Assembly (NCBI GenBank): GCA_963816955.1
Contig: CAWFME010000007.1
Location: 62,001 to 126,000, forward strand
Origin: DATFQI01 sp963816955
GTDB lineage: Bacteria > Actinomycetota > Thermoleophilia > Solirubrobacterales > Solirubrobacteraceae
DNA length: 64,000 bases
Reading direction: 5' to 3'
Shown here: in pieces, positions 9,355 to 20,030 of the stretch
Position numbering within the stretch: position 1 is the first letter of the stretch
How the letters are laid out: each line of letters begins with the position of its first letter
Notes under the pieces: model-generated
Database searches by the model: none
Seen by the model: the letters and a program-made list of their open reading frames with translations, nothing else
Told to the model about the DNA's origin: nothing
Program-made: the position numbers and the translations under genes

Positions 9355-9762
9355 GTGCGCTACACCGTGCTGGCCGTCGGGAAGGTGAAGCCGCCCTACG
9401 CCGACGACGTCGCGCACTACGAGCGGCTGCTGGCCCGCCAGGCCCGCGTCGAGGTGGTCGAGGTGGCCGACGACGACGCGGTCGCCCGCCGGATCCCCGA
9501 GCGCGCGTACGTGTCGCTGCTCGACGACCGCGGCAAGGCGTACGACTCCGAGGCGTTCGCGCGCTGGCTCGAGGAGCGCCGCCAGGCCGGCCGCGACGTC
9601 TGCTTCGTCGTCGGAGGGCCCTACGGCACGGAGCTGGACCGCTGCGACCACCGGCTGTCGCTGGGCCCGATGACGCTCCCGCACCAGCTCGCGCGGGTGG
9701 TGCTGCTCGAGCAGCTCTTCCGCGCCCACAAGATCCTCGCGGGCGAGCCGTACCATCATTGA
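9355..9762 (+). CDS. rlmH: 23S rRNA (pseudouridine-1915-N3) methyltransferase RlmH
   Basis: A SPOUT-class methyltransferase acting on helix 69 of 23S rRNA in assembled 70S ribosomes. The 135-residue length is typical. The SAM knot shows VVGGPYG and LSLGPMTLPHQLARVVLLEQLFRA, and the C-terminus GEPYHH matches the conserved end. The GTG start gives the expected N-terminus VRYTVLAVGKVKPPYA. The stop is one base from the argS start, so the two form an operon. Confidence 0.95.
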   Translation: MRYTVLAVGKVKPPYADDVAHYERLLARQARVEVVEVADDDAVARRIPERAYVSLLDDRGKAYDSEAFARWLEERRQAGRDVCFVVGGPYGTELDRCDHRLSLGPMTLPHQLARVVLLEQLFRAHKILAGEPYHH

Positions 9763-9763
9763 C

Positions 9764-11392
9764 GTGACGCCGATCGAGGACCTCCGCGCCGCCGTCGAGG
9801 CGGCCGCCGCCGACCTACGCAACGGCGGCCCGGCGCCGAGCAGCGCGCCGACGCTCGAGCGCCCGAAGAAGGCGGGCTTCGGCGACTTCTCGACGAACGC
9901 GGCGATGCTGCTCGCGCCGGCGCTGAAGGCGCCGCCGCGCGAGATCGCGGAGAAGCTCGGCGCCGCGCTGCAGGCGCGGCTGGGCGCGCAGGTCGAGCGG
10001 GTGGAGGTCGCCGGCCCCGGTTTCCTGAACATCTTCCTCGCCGACGACTGGTACACGGAGGCCGCGGGCGTCATCCTCGCCGCCGGCGACGCGTATGGCG
10101 GCCACACGGCTGACCCGCCGGAGAAGGTCCAGGTCGAGTTCGTCTCCGCCAACCCGACCGGCCCGCTGACCGCCGCCTCCGGCCGCCACGCGGCCTACGG
10201 CGACGCGCTGCTGCGCCTGTTCCGCTTCCAGGGCCACGAGGTCGAGGGCGAGTACTACTTCAACGACGCCGGCGGGCAGATCACCCGGTTCGGAGCGTCG
10301 ATCGTGGCCCGCGCGCGCGGGGAAGAGCCCCCCGAGGACGGCTATCAGGGCGAGTACGTCGCGGAGCTCGCCGCACAGATCCCGGGCGCCGCAGAGATGG
10401 ACCCCGAGAAGGCGGCCGCCGCCGGCGTGGAGCTGACGATGGGCCGGATCCGCGAGACGCTCGCCGGCTACCGGGTGGAGTTCGACAGCTGGTTCCTCGA
10501 GCGGACGCTGCACGAAGGCGACCCGACCCCGGTCCAGGCCGCGCTGGCGAGCCTGCCGGAGGGGACGACGTACCGCGCCGATGAGGCCGTCTGGCTGCGC
10601 ACGAAGGAGCTCGGCCGCGACAACGAGGACCGCGTGGTCGTGCGCCGCACGGGCGAGCCGACCTACTTCGCGTCCGACATCGCCTACCTGCGGTCCAAGC
10701 TCGACCGCGGCTTCGACCGCTTCTTGATCGTGCTCGGCTCCGACCACCACGGCTACATCGCGCGGATGAAGGGCGCCGTGGCGGCGCTCGGCGGCGACCC
10801 CGCGCAGCTCGAGATCCCGCTGCTGCAGTTCGTGCACATCGTCGAGAAGGGCGAGAAGGCGTCGATGTCCAAGCGGCGCGGCGACTTCATCACGCTCGAC
10901 GAGCTGATCTCCGAGATCGGGGTCGACGCGGCGCGCTTCTTCATGCTCCAGCGCTCGCACGACTCCACGGTCGACCTCGACCTGGACCTCGCGCGCGAGC
11001 AGTCCGCCGAGAACCCCGTCTACTACGTGCAGTACGCCCACGCCCGGATCGCCAGCATCCTCGAGCGCATCGGCGCCGAGCGGGTCGAGCGGGCGCTGGC
11101 CGACGCGCCCTCCGGGCTCGAGCTGCACCCGGCCGAGCGCGACCTGGTGCGCAAGCTGCTCACGTTCCCGGCCGAGGTCGGGGAGGCCGCCGCGCGGCGC
11201 GCGCCGCACCGGATCGCCACGTACGCGCTCGAGCTCGCTCAGGCCTTCGCGGCCTTCTACCGCGATTGCCCGGTCAAGGACGCCGAGCCCGAGGCGCTGA
11301 AGTCCTTCCGAATCGGGCTGTCGCTCTCCACCAAGCGGACGCTCGCCCGCGCGCTGGACCTGCTCGGGGTCAGCGCTCCCGAGTCGATGTAG
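9764..11392 (+). CDS. argS: Arginyl-tRNA synthetase
   Basis: A class I aminoacyl-tRNA synthetase of 542 residues. The N-terminal Add-1 domain is followed by FVSANPTGPL, the Rossmann catalytic core, a KMSKS-like loop (SMSKRRGDF) and a C-terminal DALR anticodon-binding domain (YYVQYAHARIASI). The HIGH motif normally found after NPTGPL is replaced by TAASGRHAAYGD, and the first Lys of KMSKS is not conserved. This may mark a distinct ArgS clade. The start is GTG, one base after the rlmH stop. Confidence 0.95.
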   Translation: MTPIEDLRAAVEAAAADLRNGGPAPSSAPTLERPKKAGFGDFSTNAAMLLAPALKAPPREIAEKLGAALQARLGAQVERVEVAGPGFLNIFLADDWYTEAAGVILAAGDAYGGHTADPPEKVQVEFVSANPTGPLTAASGRHAAYGDALLRLFRFQGHEVEGEYYFNDAGGQITRFGASIVARARGEEPPEDGYQGEYVAELAAQIPGAAEMDPEKAAAAGVELTMGRIRETLAGYRVEFDSWFLERTLHEGDPTPVQAALASLPEGTTYRADEAVWLRTKELGRDNEDRVVVRRTGEPTYFASDIAYLRSKLDRGFDRFLIVLGSDHHGYIARMKGAVAALGGDPAQLEIPLLQFVHIVEKGEKASMSKRRGDFITLDELISEIGVDAARFFMLQRSHDSTVDLDLDLAREQSAENPVYYVQYAHARIASILERIGAERVERALADAPSGLELHPAERDLVRKLLTFPAEVGEAAARRAPHRIATYALELAQAFAAFYRDCPVKDAEPEALKSFRIGLSLSTKRTLARALDLLGVSAPESM

Positions 11393-11450
11393 CCAGGCCG
11401 TTCTCGTAGGCGTAGACGGCCGCCTGGGCGCGGTTGACGGCGGCTCGGTA
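11393..11450 (-). pseudogene. C-terminal scrap of a LuxR-type response regulator
   Basis: On the minus strand the DNA reads RAAVNRAQAAVYAYENGLA, matching the last helix of NarL/LuxR response regulators (NRVQAVVYAYETGL). No upstream HTH is present. A remnant of a lost gene, overlapping the intergenic dyad element. Confidence 0.45.
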
Positions 11451-11516
11451 GGAGGGTGAGCGAGCGTCCGAACCGCCCCGATCTCCCTCGCTCCCCTACC
11501 CAGCGCCGTTGACGTT
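11436..11516. repeat. Dyad-symmetric intergenic element, copy 1
   Basis: Two imperfect inverted arms of about 32 bp: one near 11436-11467 and one at 11485-11516 containing CCCCTACCCAGCGCCGTTGA. The same arm sequence occurs in the intergenic element at 24262-24446. It lies between the argS and ccdA 3' ends. Confidence 0.5.
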
Positions 11517-11530
11517 CGGCGAACGAGCGG

Positions 11531-12277
11531 TCACAGCTCGCCGAAGATGTTCAACCCGACCGAGTCCAGCGCCTGCTGGGCCTCGATGTTGAGCTGGGTC
11601 AGCTCGCCCGTGAAGAGCAGGATGCCCATCGCGATCAGGACGACCCCCGAGACCGCCGTGACGACCAGGTAGCGGTCGCGCAGCCAGCGGAACGCGGCCG
11701 TGGCGCGGGTGAAGGCCACGGCGGTGAGCAGGAACGGGACGGCCAGGCCGAGCGAGTAGAAGAGCAGCAGGATGCCGCCCTTGGCGACGGTGTCCGAGAC
11801 CGAGGCGGCGGTGAGGATCGAGCCCAGCGTGGGGCCCACGCACGGCGTCCAGGCGAACGCGAACGCCGCTCCCGCCACGAGCGGGCCGCCCGAGCCGGCG
11901 CGGGCGATCAGCGCCTCCGGGCGCCACTCGCGGTTGAGCCGGTCCACGAACGGCGTGAGCAGGAAGAACACGCCGAGCGCGATGATCACCGCGCCCGCGA
12001 CCTTGTCGAGCGTGCCGCGCCCGTCGCGCAGCACGGAGCCGAGCCCGGTCGCGGTCATGCCGAGCGCCACGAACACGACCGTGAAGGCGGCGCAGAAGAC
12101 CAGCGCGGGCAGCAGGATCCGGCTCATCCGCCGGTCGCCGTCCTTGATCTCGGTCAGCGAGACGCCTGACACGGCCGACAGGTAGCCGGGCACGAGCGGC
12201 AGCACGCACGGGGAGATGAAGGACACGAAGCCGACGGCGAACGCCGCGATGACCGTGGTGTCGACGCCGCCGCTCAT
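11531..12277 (-). CDS. ccdA: CcdA-type thiol-disulfide transport protein (DsbD transmembrane family)
   Basis: Carries reducing power across the membrane to keep apocytochrome c CxxCH cysteines and the heme-ligation machinery reduced. The 248 residues contain six hydrophobic helices and the two conserved cysteines in FISPCVLPLVPGYLS and WTPCVGPTLGSIL. It overlaps the stop of the upstream ccmH-like gene by ATGA and diverges from the ccmE-ccmF operon, which supports the cytochrome c role. Confidence 0.92.
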   Translation of the reverse strand: MSGGVDTTVIAAFAVGFVSFISPCVLPLVPGYLSAVSGVSLTEIKDGDRRMSRILLPALVFCAAFTVVFVALGMTATGLGSVLRDGRGTLDKVAGAVIIALGVFFLLTPFVDRLNREWRPEALIARAGSGGPLVAGAAFAFAWTPCVGPTLGSILTAASVSDTVAKGGILLLFYSLGLAVPFLLTAVAFTRATAAFRWLRDRYLVVTAVSGVVLIAMGILLFTGELTQLNIEAQQALDSVGLNIFGEL

Positions 12278-12723
12278 CGGTCGTACGCGGCCATGTCGGC
12301 GTCGAGCCGGCGGCGGTCCTCGGGGTCGAGCTCAGGCCCCTCGGGGGCGGGCTCCTCGTCGCGGCGGCCGCGCCAGCGCAGCGCCGCCACGCCGACGCCC
12401 AGCAGCGCGATGAGCGACAGCAGCCCGGGCACGAGCCAGGCGGCCACGTCGAAGCCCCCGCCCTCGGGGACCGCGAGCACCTTCGGCCCGTACTCCTCGA
12501 CGAGCGCGGCCTTGATCTCGGGCTTGCTCTTGCCCTCGGCGATCCGGCGGCGGATGAACTCGCGCTCGCGGTCGGCGACGGGCGAGGTGGACACGTTCAG
12601 CGCGGTGCCGCACTCCACGCACATCACCTCGTCCTCGACGTCGGGCAACGTCGTCTTGGGCTCCGCGGCGAGCGCCACCGGAGCCAGCAGGAGCGCGAGC
12701 AGCAGTCCGAGCGCGAGCCTCAC
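12274..12723 (-). CDS. ccmH: CcmH/CycL-type cytochrome c maturation protein
   Basis: An apocytochrome thiol-reductase and chaperone subunit of 149 residues. It has a signal peptide with cleavage after LAPVALAAEP. The exported domain carries the redox pair MCVECG and the family helix REREFIRRRIAEGKSKPEI, followed by the EEYGPKVL stretch. One membrane helix (WLVPGLLSLIALLGVGVAAL) and a charged cytosolic tail end the protein. The redox motif reads CVEC rather than the usual CPVC-like form. Confidence 0.88.
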   Translation of the reverse strand: MRLALGLLLALLLAPVALAAEPKTTLPDVEDEVMCVECGTALNVSTSPVADREREFIRRRIAEGKSKPEIKAALVEEYGPKVLAVPEGGGFDVAAWLVPGLLSLIALLGVGVAALRWRGRRDEEPAPEGPELDPEDRRRLDADMAAYDR

Positions 12724-12764
12724 GCCGTCCAGCGTATCCCGCTCCGGTTAGAATCCCGGGACCC

Positions 12765-12836
12765 GCGGGCGTTGTCCAATGGCTAAGACGGTGGCTTCCC
12801 AAGCCACAAATGGGGGTTCGATTCCCCTCGCCCGCT
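12765..12836 (+). tRNA. tRNA-Gly (CCC anticodon)
   Basis: A full cloverleaf of 72 nt. The acceptor pairs GCGGGCG with CGCCCGC. The anticodon stem GTGGC/GCCAC holds the loop TTCCCAA with anticodon CCC. The T arm is GGGGTTCGATTCCCC. CCA is not encoded. Confidence 0.96.
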
Positions 12837-12886
12837 TCGAGCCCGCCCGGTGGGGCGGAGGCCGTCCGGGAGTGCCGGCGGCCCCG

Positions 12887-13126
12887 CTACCAGGCCTGCG
12901 GCGTGCCGCAGTGCGCGCAGCACGGCGACGCGGTGACCTCGCCGGTCCAGGCGAAGCCGCACTCGCAGGAGTACAGCGCGCGGTCCTCGACGCCGCTGCC
13001 GCGGCGGGCGCGGACCTGCGAGACCGGGAGGGAGGCGCGCCGCTCGGTCGCGCGGCGGGCGGGAGCTGGGGCCTTGCTGCGGCGCTGGGAGCGCTTGAGT
13101 GTCTTGGTCTTGGTGGTGAGCTGCAT
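12887..13126 (-). CDS. Small basic zinc-ribbon protein
   Basis: A 79-residue protein. The N-terminal half is Lys/Arg/Ala-rich (KTLKRSQRRSKAPAPARR). The C-terminal half has four cysteines in a ribbon pattern, YSCECGFAWTG and CCAHCGTPQAW, likely binding one zinc. Function unknown; a nucleic-acid or ribosome-binding role would fit the basic tail. It sits between tRNA-Gly and ccmE. Confidence 0.7.
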   Translation of the reverse strand: MQLTTKTKTLKRSQRRSKAPAPARRATERRASLPVSQVRARRGSGVEDRALYSCECGFAWTGEVTASPCCAHCGTPQAW

Positions 13127-13277
13127 CAGGTCCGTCTGATGGGAGTAACGCCAGAGTGCCTACAAGGTTTCTCGGAAGTGGTCGGCATCCCTTTAGATCC
13201 TGTTAACGAGCAGTGGACGAACGACTGGGCGCGGCCGCATCGTGACCCTGCGGACGGGATCGCCATAATCGGTGGCG

Positions 13278-13679
13278 ATGGATCCCAGCCGCAAGCGCAA
13301 GGTCCGCTTCGTGGTGGCGCTCAGCGTCGCCGTGTTGCTGGCCGGAGCCCTCGTCTACACGAGCTTCTCCGCGTCCAGCGAGGCGCGCACGCCGAGCCAG
13401 CTGATGGCGGGCGCGGAGTCCGGCAAGGTCTACAAGCTCACGGGCAAGGTCGAGCCGGGCTACACCCGCAAGGGCACGACGACGTACTTCCGGGTGCGCG
13501 ATCGCGCCGGGAAGGGCTCGGTGCCGGTCTCCTACGAGGGGACGCTGCCCGACCCGTTCCGCGAGGGCCGCGAGGTGATCGTCAGCGTCCGCCGGCAGGG
13601 CGGGAGCTTCGTCGGCGAGCGGGGCTCGCTGATCACCAAGTGCCCGTCGAAGTTCACCGCCGAGCAGAACAAGACCTGA
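13278..13679 (+). CDS. ccmE: CcmE heme chaperone, cysteine-type variant
   Basis: A periplasm-facing heme carrier of 133 residues. It has an N-terminal anchor (FVVALSVAVLLAGALVYTSF) and an OB-fold core (YKLTGKVEPGYTRKG, TYFRVRD, VPVSYEGTLPDPFREG). Classical CcmE binds heme through His in HxxxY; here the site reads CPSKF, the Cys form known from some archaea and deep bacteria, with Phe where Tyr is usual. ATG 13278 is preferred over GTG 13272. It is followed 14 nt later by ccmF. Confidence 0.9.
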   Translation: MDPSRKRKVRFVVALSVAVLLAGALVYTSFSASSEARTPSQLMAGAESGKVYKLTGKVEPGYTRKGTTTYFRVRDRAGKGSVPVSYEGTLPDPFREGREVIVSVRRQGGSFVGERGSLITKCPSKFTAEQNKT

Positions 13680-13693
13680 TGGTGGGCGCCTAA

Positions 13694-15875
<2,182 letters not shown>

Positions 15876-15880
15876 GATAG

Positions 15881-16153
15881 ATGGCACTCGAGCTCCTGGT
15901 CGTCCTCGTCGTCCTGGCGCTGATCGTGCTGGTCGTCAGCGCGCCCCTGCGCCGCCCCGGCGCCGCCGACGCGGAGGAGAGCGCCGAGCGCGCCGAGCTC
16001 GAGGCCGCGCGCGAGGCCAAGTACCGAGAGATCCGCGACGCCGACCTCGACCACCGCACGGGCAAGCTCTCCGACGCCGATTGGCGCGCCCAGGACCGCG
16101 CGCTGAGAGCGGAGGCCGTGGAGATCCTGCGCCGGCTCGACGAGCTCGGCTAG
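15881..16153 (+). CDS. CcmI-like small membrane protein
   Basis: A 90-residue protein with one N-terminal membrane helix (LELLVVLVVLALIVLVVSAPL) and an acidic/basic helical region with the stretch DLDHRTGKLSDADWRAQD, which resembles the membrane-proximal part of CcmI. It follows ccmF by 5 nt and closes the maturation operon. It lacks the TPR part of full CcmI. Its stop overlaps that of the convergent gene. Confidence 0.7.
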   Translation: MALELLVVLVVLALIVLVVSAPLRRPGAADAEESAERAELEAAREAKYREIRDADLDHRTGKLSDADWRAQDRALRAEAVEILRRLDELG

Positions 16154-17514
16154 AGCGAGACGGTGATCGTGTAGCGCCCGTCGCCGGGGGTCAGCTGCGG
16201 CGACGTGCTGTTGAACGGCGACATGAAGCCATGGCCGACCTCCCAGCGCTCCTTGGTCACGTACAGCTCGACCTTGAGCACGGTCCCGGCCTGGATGTTG
16301 GCGGCCGACCCGAACGCGTCGGCCCAGGAGAGCGACAGCGACGTGCTCTCGCCGCTGTTGAGGCGGAGGCCGCTCTCGCTCTTGATCAGTTGCCCGTCGC
16401 GCAGGACGCTGGCGCTCAGGATGTCCTTGCCGAAGTTCACGTGCGTGGTGTCGCAGTTGATGTCGACGGTCACGCTCGGCGCCTTGGAGTCCAGCGCGGC
16501 GCAGATGTTCTGGTAGGAGAGCTGGTCGAACTGGCGGGCCTTGCCGATCCAGTTGAGCAGCTCCTTCGGTGAGCGCTTCATCGCCTCGGCCGGGGTCGAG
16601 AAGCCCTCGAAGACGTCGCCGCTGCCGGGCCGCAGGCTCCAGTCCTTCTCGCCCAGCGAGGTGTCGGGCCCGTCCTTGAGCAGGTCCTGCACCTCCTTGC
16701 TCTGCACGGCCTTGCCGGCGCCGTTGAGCGACTGGTCGACCTTCATGTCCCACGGGACCGACCAGTCGAACGCCCGCAGGGTCCAGACCGCGGCGTCCTT
16801 CTTGACGGCGACGCCGAGCTTGAACTGGTCGGAGCCGACGAACTCGGTCAGGCGCCCGTCGTCCTCCTTGGCCGGGAGCGTGAAGCCGGGCTGGTCGTGG
16901 GCGACGGGGTCGGTCTCGGCCGGGCTGCCGGCCACGTTCTCGTCGTTGATCGAGCCGGGCGGCCAGTAGAACGGCGGGAACACGCGCTTGTTGATCTTCG
17001 AGTCGTCGTTGGGGTCGCTGACGGCGTCGTAGGCCTTCTTGTGGGCCTCGCGCGGCTCCGAGGTGATGTCGCCGGCCGGGTCGCCGCCGCGGCGGTAGAC
17101 CGCGCCGCGCGTGGACGTGACGAGGTTCTGCACGAAGCCGAAGTTCTGGGAGCCGCCGAGCGTCTTGCCCTCCTGCAGCCAGACCTTCGCCGGCGTGTAC
17201 TTGACGTCGGGCGACTCCGCGCGCACGCCGTCGCCGTCGGGCTTGGCCGTGACGTTGCCGCCCACCTGCGGATCGCCGCCGGAGACGCCGAAGTCGCCCG
17301 GCCCCGCCACCGGGGTCTTCTCCTTCTCCTGGCGCTGGAGCAGCGTGGTCACCGCGCTGTTGCCCGCGCTGCGCTGCATCGAGAGCACCCGGGCCGGCGT
17401 CATCGGGCCGGCGAGCAGCGCACCCAGCGGCGCGCCGCCGCCACCGCCCACGGCGGGCGCCGCGGCGGGCGCGGCGACCTCGGGCTGCGGGACCGCGGCG
17501 TGCTCGGACTCCAC
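16150..17514 (-). CDS. Large protein with eCIS-type N-terminal motif, function unknown
   Basis: A 454-residue protein without signal peptide or membrane helix. After an Ala/Pro/Gly-rich leader, residues about 45-62 read LSMQRSAGNSAVTTLLQRQ, the short motif that often precedes DUF4157 and other proteins associated with extracellular contractile injection systems. The rest is unrecognised and looks beta-rich at the C-terminus, with two cysteines (NICAALDS, DINCDTTH). No sheath, tube or baseplate gene is in the window, so cargo status is speculation. Confidence 0.6.
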   Translation of the reverse strand: MESEHAAVPQPEVAAPAAAPAVGGGGGAPLGALLAGPMTPARVLSMQRSAGNSAVTTLLQRQEKEKTPVAGPGDFGVSGGDPQVGGNVTAKPDGDGVRAESPDVKYTPAKVWLQEGKTLGGSQNFGFVQNLVTSTRGAVYRRGGDPAGDITSEPREAHKKAYDAVSDPNDDSKINKRVFPPFYWPPGSINDENVAGSPAETDPVAHDQPGFTLPAKEDDGRLTEFVGSDQFKLGVAVKKDAAVWTLRAFDWSVPWDMKVDQSLNGAGKAVQSKEVQDLLKDGPDTSLGEKDWSLRPGSGDVFEGFSTPAEAMKRSPKELLNWIGKARQFDQLSYQNICAALDSKAPSVTVDINCDTTHVNFGKDILSASVLRDGQLIKSESGLRLNSGESTSLSLSWADAFGSAANIQAGTVLKVELYVTKERWEVGHGFMSPFNSTSPQLTPGDGRYTITVSL

Positions 17515-17563
17515 CCGGGCGAGCCTATAGGGACCGGGCCGCCTGTTCTAGACTTGCGCCCCG

Positions 17564-17788
17564 ATGCTCGAAACCGTGCTCTCGGTCCTGCAGGTCTTCA
17601 TCGCCGTCATCCTGATCCTGCTGATCCTCCTCCACTCGGGGAAGGACGCGGGGATGTCCGGCGCCTTCGGCGTCGGCACCGCCGGCGGCTCCACGGGCGG
17701 CTCGCTGATGGAGCGCAACCTGGACCGCTGGACGATCCTCTTCGCGGTCGTGTTCGTCGCGAACACGATCGCGCTGCTGAAGGTCTAG
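17564..17788 (+). CDS. secG: Preprotein translocase subunit SecG
   Basis: A small integral membrane subunit of SecYEG, 74 residues. Two hydrophobic helices flank the conserved cytosolic loop HSGKDAGMSGAFGVGTAGGS, followed by LDRWTILFAVVFVANTIAL. A single gene with its own short upstream region. Confidence 0.93.
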   Translation: MLETVLSVLQVFIAVILILLILLHSGKDAGMSGAFGVGTAGGSTGGSLMERNLDRWTILFAVVFVANTIALLKV

Positions 17789-17801
17789 CGGCGCTACGCG
17801 C

Positions 17802-18798
17802 TCACAGCGCGTCGCCGTACAGGGTGCGCAGCTCCGCGCGGTCCGCGCGCGGCGGCGTGAGGTCGAGCTCGGGGCGCTCGGCGGCGGCGTCCGCGCACGC
17901 GTCGAGCGCCGCGGCGTCGACGCCCGCCTCGGCCAGCCGGGTCGCGCCGGTGCGAGCGCACAGCTTCGCCGCGATCTCCGCGGGGTCGCCGCCCATCGTC
18001 TCGCCGAGCCGCTCGATCCAGACCGGGAAGCGCCAGCGCGAGCGCGCCCAGCGTGTAAGGGAGCATGATCGCGTTCGCGGGCCCGTGGCCGACCCCGGCG
18101 AGCCGCACGAGCGTCTGCGAGAGCACGTGGTGCAGCCCGTAGACCGTCGAGTCGATCGTGTAGCCGGCCAGCAGCGCCCCCAGCGCCAGGGCGTCGCGGT
18201 CGGGGCCGCCGTTGCGCGGCCAGGCGCCGACGAGCAGCCGCGCGGCCTCGAGCGCCGCCAGCGTGGAGACCGGATTGGCACGTGGCGTGCACGGGCCCTC
18301 GGCGGCGTGGCCGAGCGCGTTGAGCGCGCTCGCGGCCAGCTCGGGCTCGGGCTGCGACGCCGACAGCCCCGGGTCGTTGACGACGACGGCCGGGCGCACG
18401 TTGACCGAGCCCCGGGGCGCGTCCGCCGCCTGCCGGTGCACGCGCGTCATCTCGGCGCCGGACAGCGTCGTCGGGATCGCCATCGCCCGCGCCTTGCCGC
18501 CCGAGGCGCCCGCGAGCGCCTTCGCGACGTCGACCACGCGGCCGCCGCCGAGCGCCACCAGCCGGTCGTGGGAGAGCGTGCCGAGCAGCTCGCCGGCCAG
18601 CTCGTCGACGCGCCCGGGCGCGACGTCGATCACCGTCTCGGCCGCCTCGACGACGTCCGGCGCGGCCGCGCGGGCGCGCTCCGTGGTGAGCAGCGCGTAG
18701 CCCGGGCCGCCGAGCACGCCGACCGCCTCGGCGGCCGTGCCGCGCCCGAAGCGGATCGTCCGCTCGCCGTCGTGCCAGGTGAAGCTCCTCTGATTCAC
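17802..18798 (-). CDS. Maleylacetate reductase / iron-containing alcohol dehydrogenase family (frameshifted)
   Basis: An NAD(P)-dependent dehydrogenase of about 331 residues. The nucleotide loop GGGRVVDVAKALAG and metal-site region LNALGHAAEGPCTPRANP ... YGLHHVLSQTLVRLAGVGHG are present. At about 18,025 the frame switches: ALALALP is followed by VWIERLGETMGGDP, which fits one extra C in a CCC. The product of the family reduces maleylacetate to 3-oxoadipate in aromatic ring degradation. Its short length and neighbours (hmgA, hppD) fit an aromatic role but do not prove it. Confidence 0.8.
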
Positions 18799-18811
18799 CC
18801 GCGGACGGATA

Positions 18812-19954
18812 TCACGCCTCGCCGCGCCGCAGCCACGCGGCCAGGAACGGCTCGGCGATCCGGACGAGCCCGCGGTCGCGGACCACGACCTCGTCGCGCT
18901 CGAGCGTCTCGATCGCCCGCTGCACCGTCGAGGCGCCCGGCAGGTTGTGGCGCCCGCGGTAGTCGGCCGACAGCGGCCGGCCGGGCTCGCGCGCCAGCTC
19001 GGCCAGCAGCAGCCGCTGCACGGAGGAGGCGCGCTCCCACAGCAGCGAGAAGTGCGCGTGCTCGGAGCGCAGCACCTTCGCCAGCGCGCCGGCCACGCGC
19101 CCGGCGTCGCAGCGCCCCTCCGGCGGCGTCTCCTGCCAGGCGAAGTAGCACAGCTCCTGGGTGGCGTAGGGGTGCCCGCCGGTCGACTCGATGATCGCGT
19201 CGAGCCCGTCGGGGGCGATCACCCGGCCGGTCTTGTCGAAGCGCCGGCGGATGTAGCCGCGGAAGTGCTTGGGATCGATCACGCCGAGCTCGACCTGCTT
19301 GGCGCTGCGCCAGAACGGCTCGTTCGCGTCGCTGAAGATGCGCCGCATCATGTGCCGCTTGGAGCCGAGGTAGACGTGCGCGACCTCGGGCTGGGCCTGG
19401 AACACCGCCCGCATCAGCCGCGGCAGCTTCGGGTCGATGTCGGCGACCTCCTGGAACTCGTCGAGCACGAGCGCGACCGTGCGGCCGCGGCCGGCTGCGA
19501 GCTCGCCTGGCAGCTCGAGCAGCCGCTCGATCGTGGCGTGCAGGTCCTCGCCGCGCTCGGTGACGGCGAAGCGGAAGGCGACGTTGCCGCTCTCGGGCTC
19601 GACGGTGATCGTGGGGGCGACGCGCAGGTCGGAGAAGACCCGCAGGCGCTCCTTGGCCCGCAGCAGGGGGGAGGCGACGTCGTCGTGGATCGCCCGCGCG
19701 AGCTTCTCGGCGAGCTTCGCCGGCGTCGGCGTCGTCATCAGGTCCACGCTCGCCACCAGCACCCGCTCGCGCACGAGCTCCTGCGAGGCGCGCCAGACCA
19801 GCGACGTCTTGCCGTAGCGCCGCGGGGCGAAGACCACGACGTCCTGGCCGTTGCGCACGTCGGCCTTGAGCTCGGCGATCTCCTGCTTTCGGTCCGTGAA
19901 CGCGTCGTCGAGGGCGAGCGCCCCGAAGCGGAAGGGGTTGACGTCGTCTGTCAC
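18812..19954 (-). CDS. AAA-type ATPase with C-terminal winged helix (archaeal ATPase-like)
   Basis: About 380 residues. A Walker A-like loop APRRYGKTSLV lies near the N-terminus, Walker B is in VALVLDEFQEVADID, and an arginine sensor region follows (YLGSKRHMMRR). The C-terminus resembles a winged helix (GASTVQRAIETLERDEVVVRDRGLVRI). This matches the archaeal-type STAND/ORC1-like ATPase group of unknown role. GTG 19954 (TDDVNPFRFGALALDDAF) is preferred over an earlier start that would run through tandem repeats. Confidence 0.78.
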   Translation of the reverse strand: MTDDVNPFRFGALALDDAFTDRKQEIAELKADVRNGQDVVVFAPRRYGKTSLVWRASQELVRERVLVASVDLMTTPTPAKLAEKLARAIHDDVASPLLRAKERLRVFSDLRVAPTITVEPESGNVAFRFAVTERGEDLHATIERLLELPGELAAGRGRTVALVLDEFQEVADIDPKLPRLMRAVFQAQPEVAHVYLGSKRHMMRRIFSDANEPFWRSAKQVELGVIDPKHFRGYIRRRFDKTGRVIAPDGLDAIIESTGGHPYATQELCYFAWQETPPEGRCDAGRVAGALAKVLRSEHAHFSLLWERASSVQRLLLAELAREPGRPLSADYRGRHNLPGASTVQRAIETLERDEVVVRDRGLVRIAEPFLAAWLRRGEA

Positions 19955-20030
19955 GCAGATCAGCGTAACGCAGATATGCGTAACGACAACCTCCGCGTCA
20001 CGCAAGGCTGCGTGACGCGGAGCTGCGTCA
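19950..20030. repeat. Six degenerate ~15-bp tandem repeats (GCGTNACGCA)
   Basis: Copies of a GCGTNACGCA-like unit begin near 19950, 19964, 19979, 19996, 20010 and 20025, with a period of 14-17 bp. Several are themselves near-palindromic. They fill the space between the ATPase start and the end of hmgA. Either a multi-site operator or a decayed minisatellite. Confidence 0.55.

Noticed and set aside
19950..20030. CRISPR-like repeat array
   Set aside because: Units are degenerate, about 15 bp, with no unique spacers of regular length and no cas genes.
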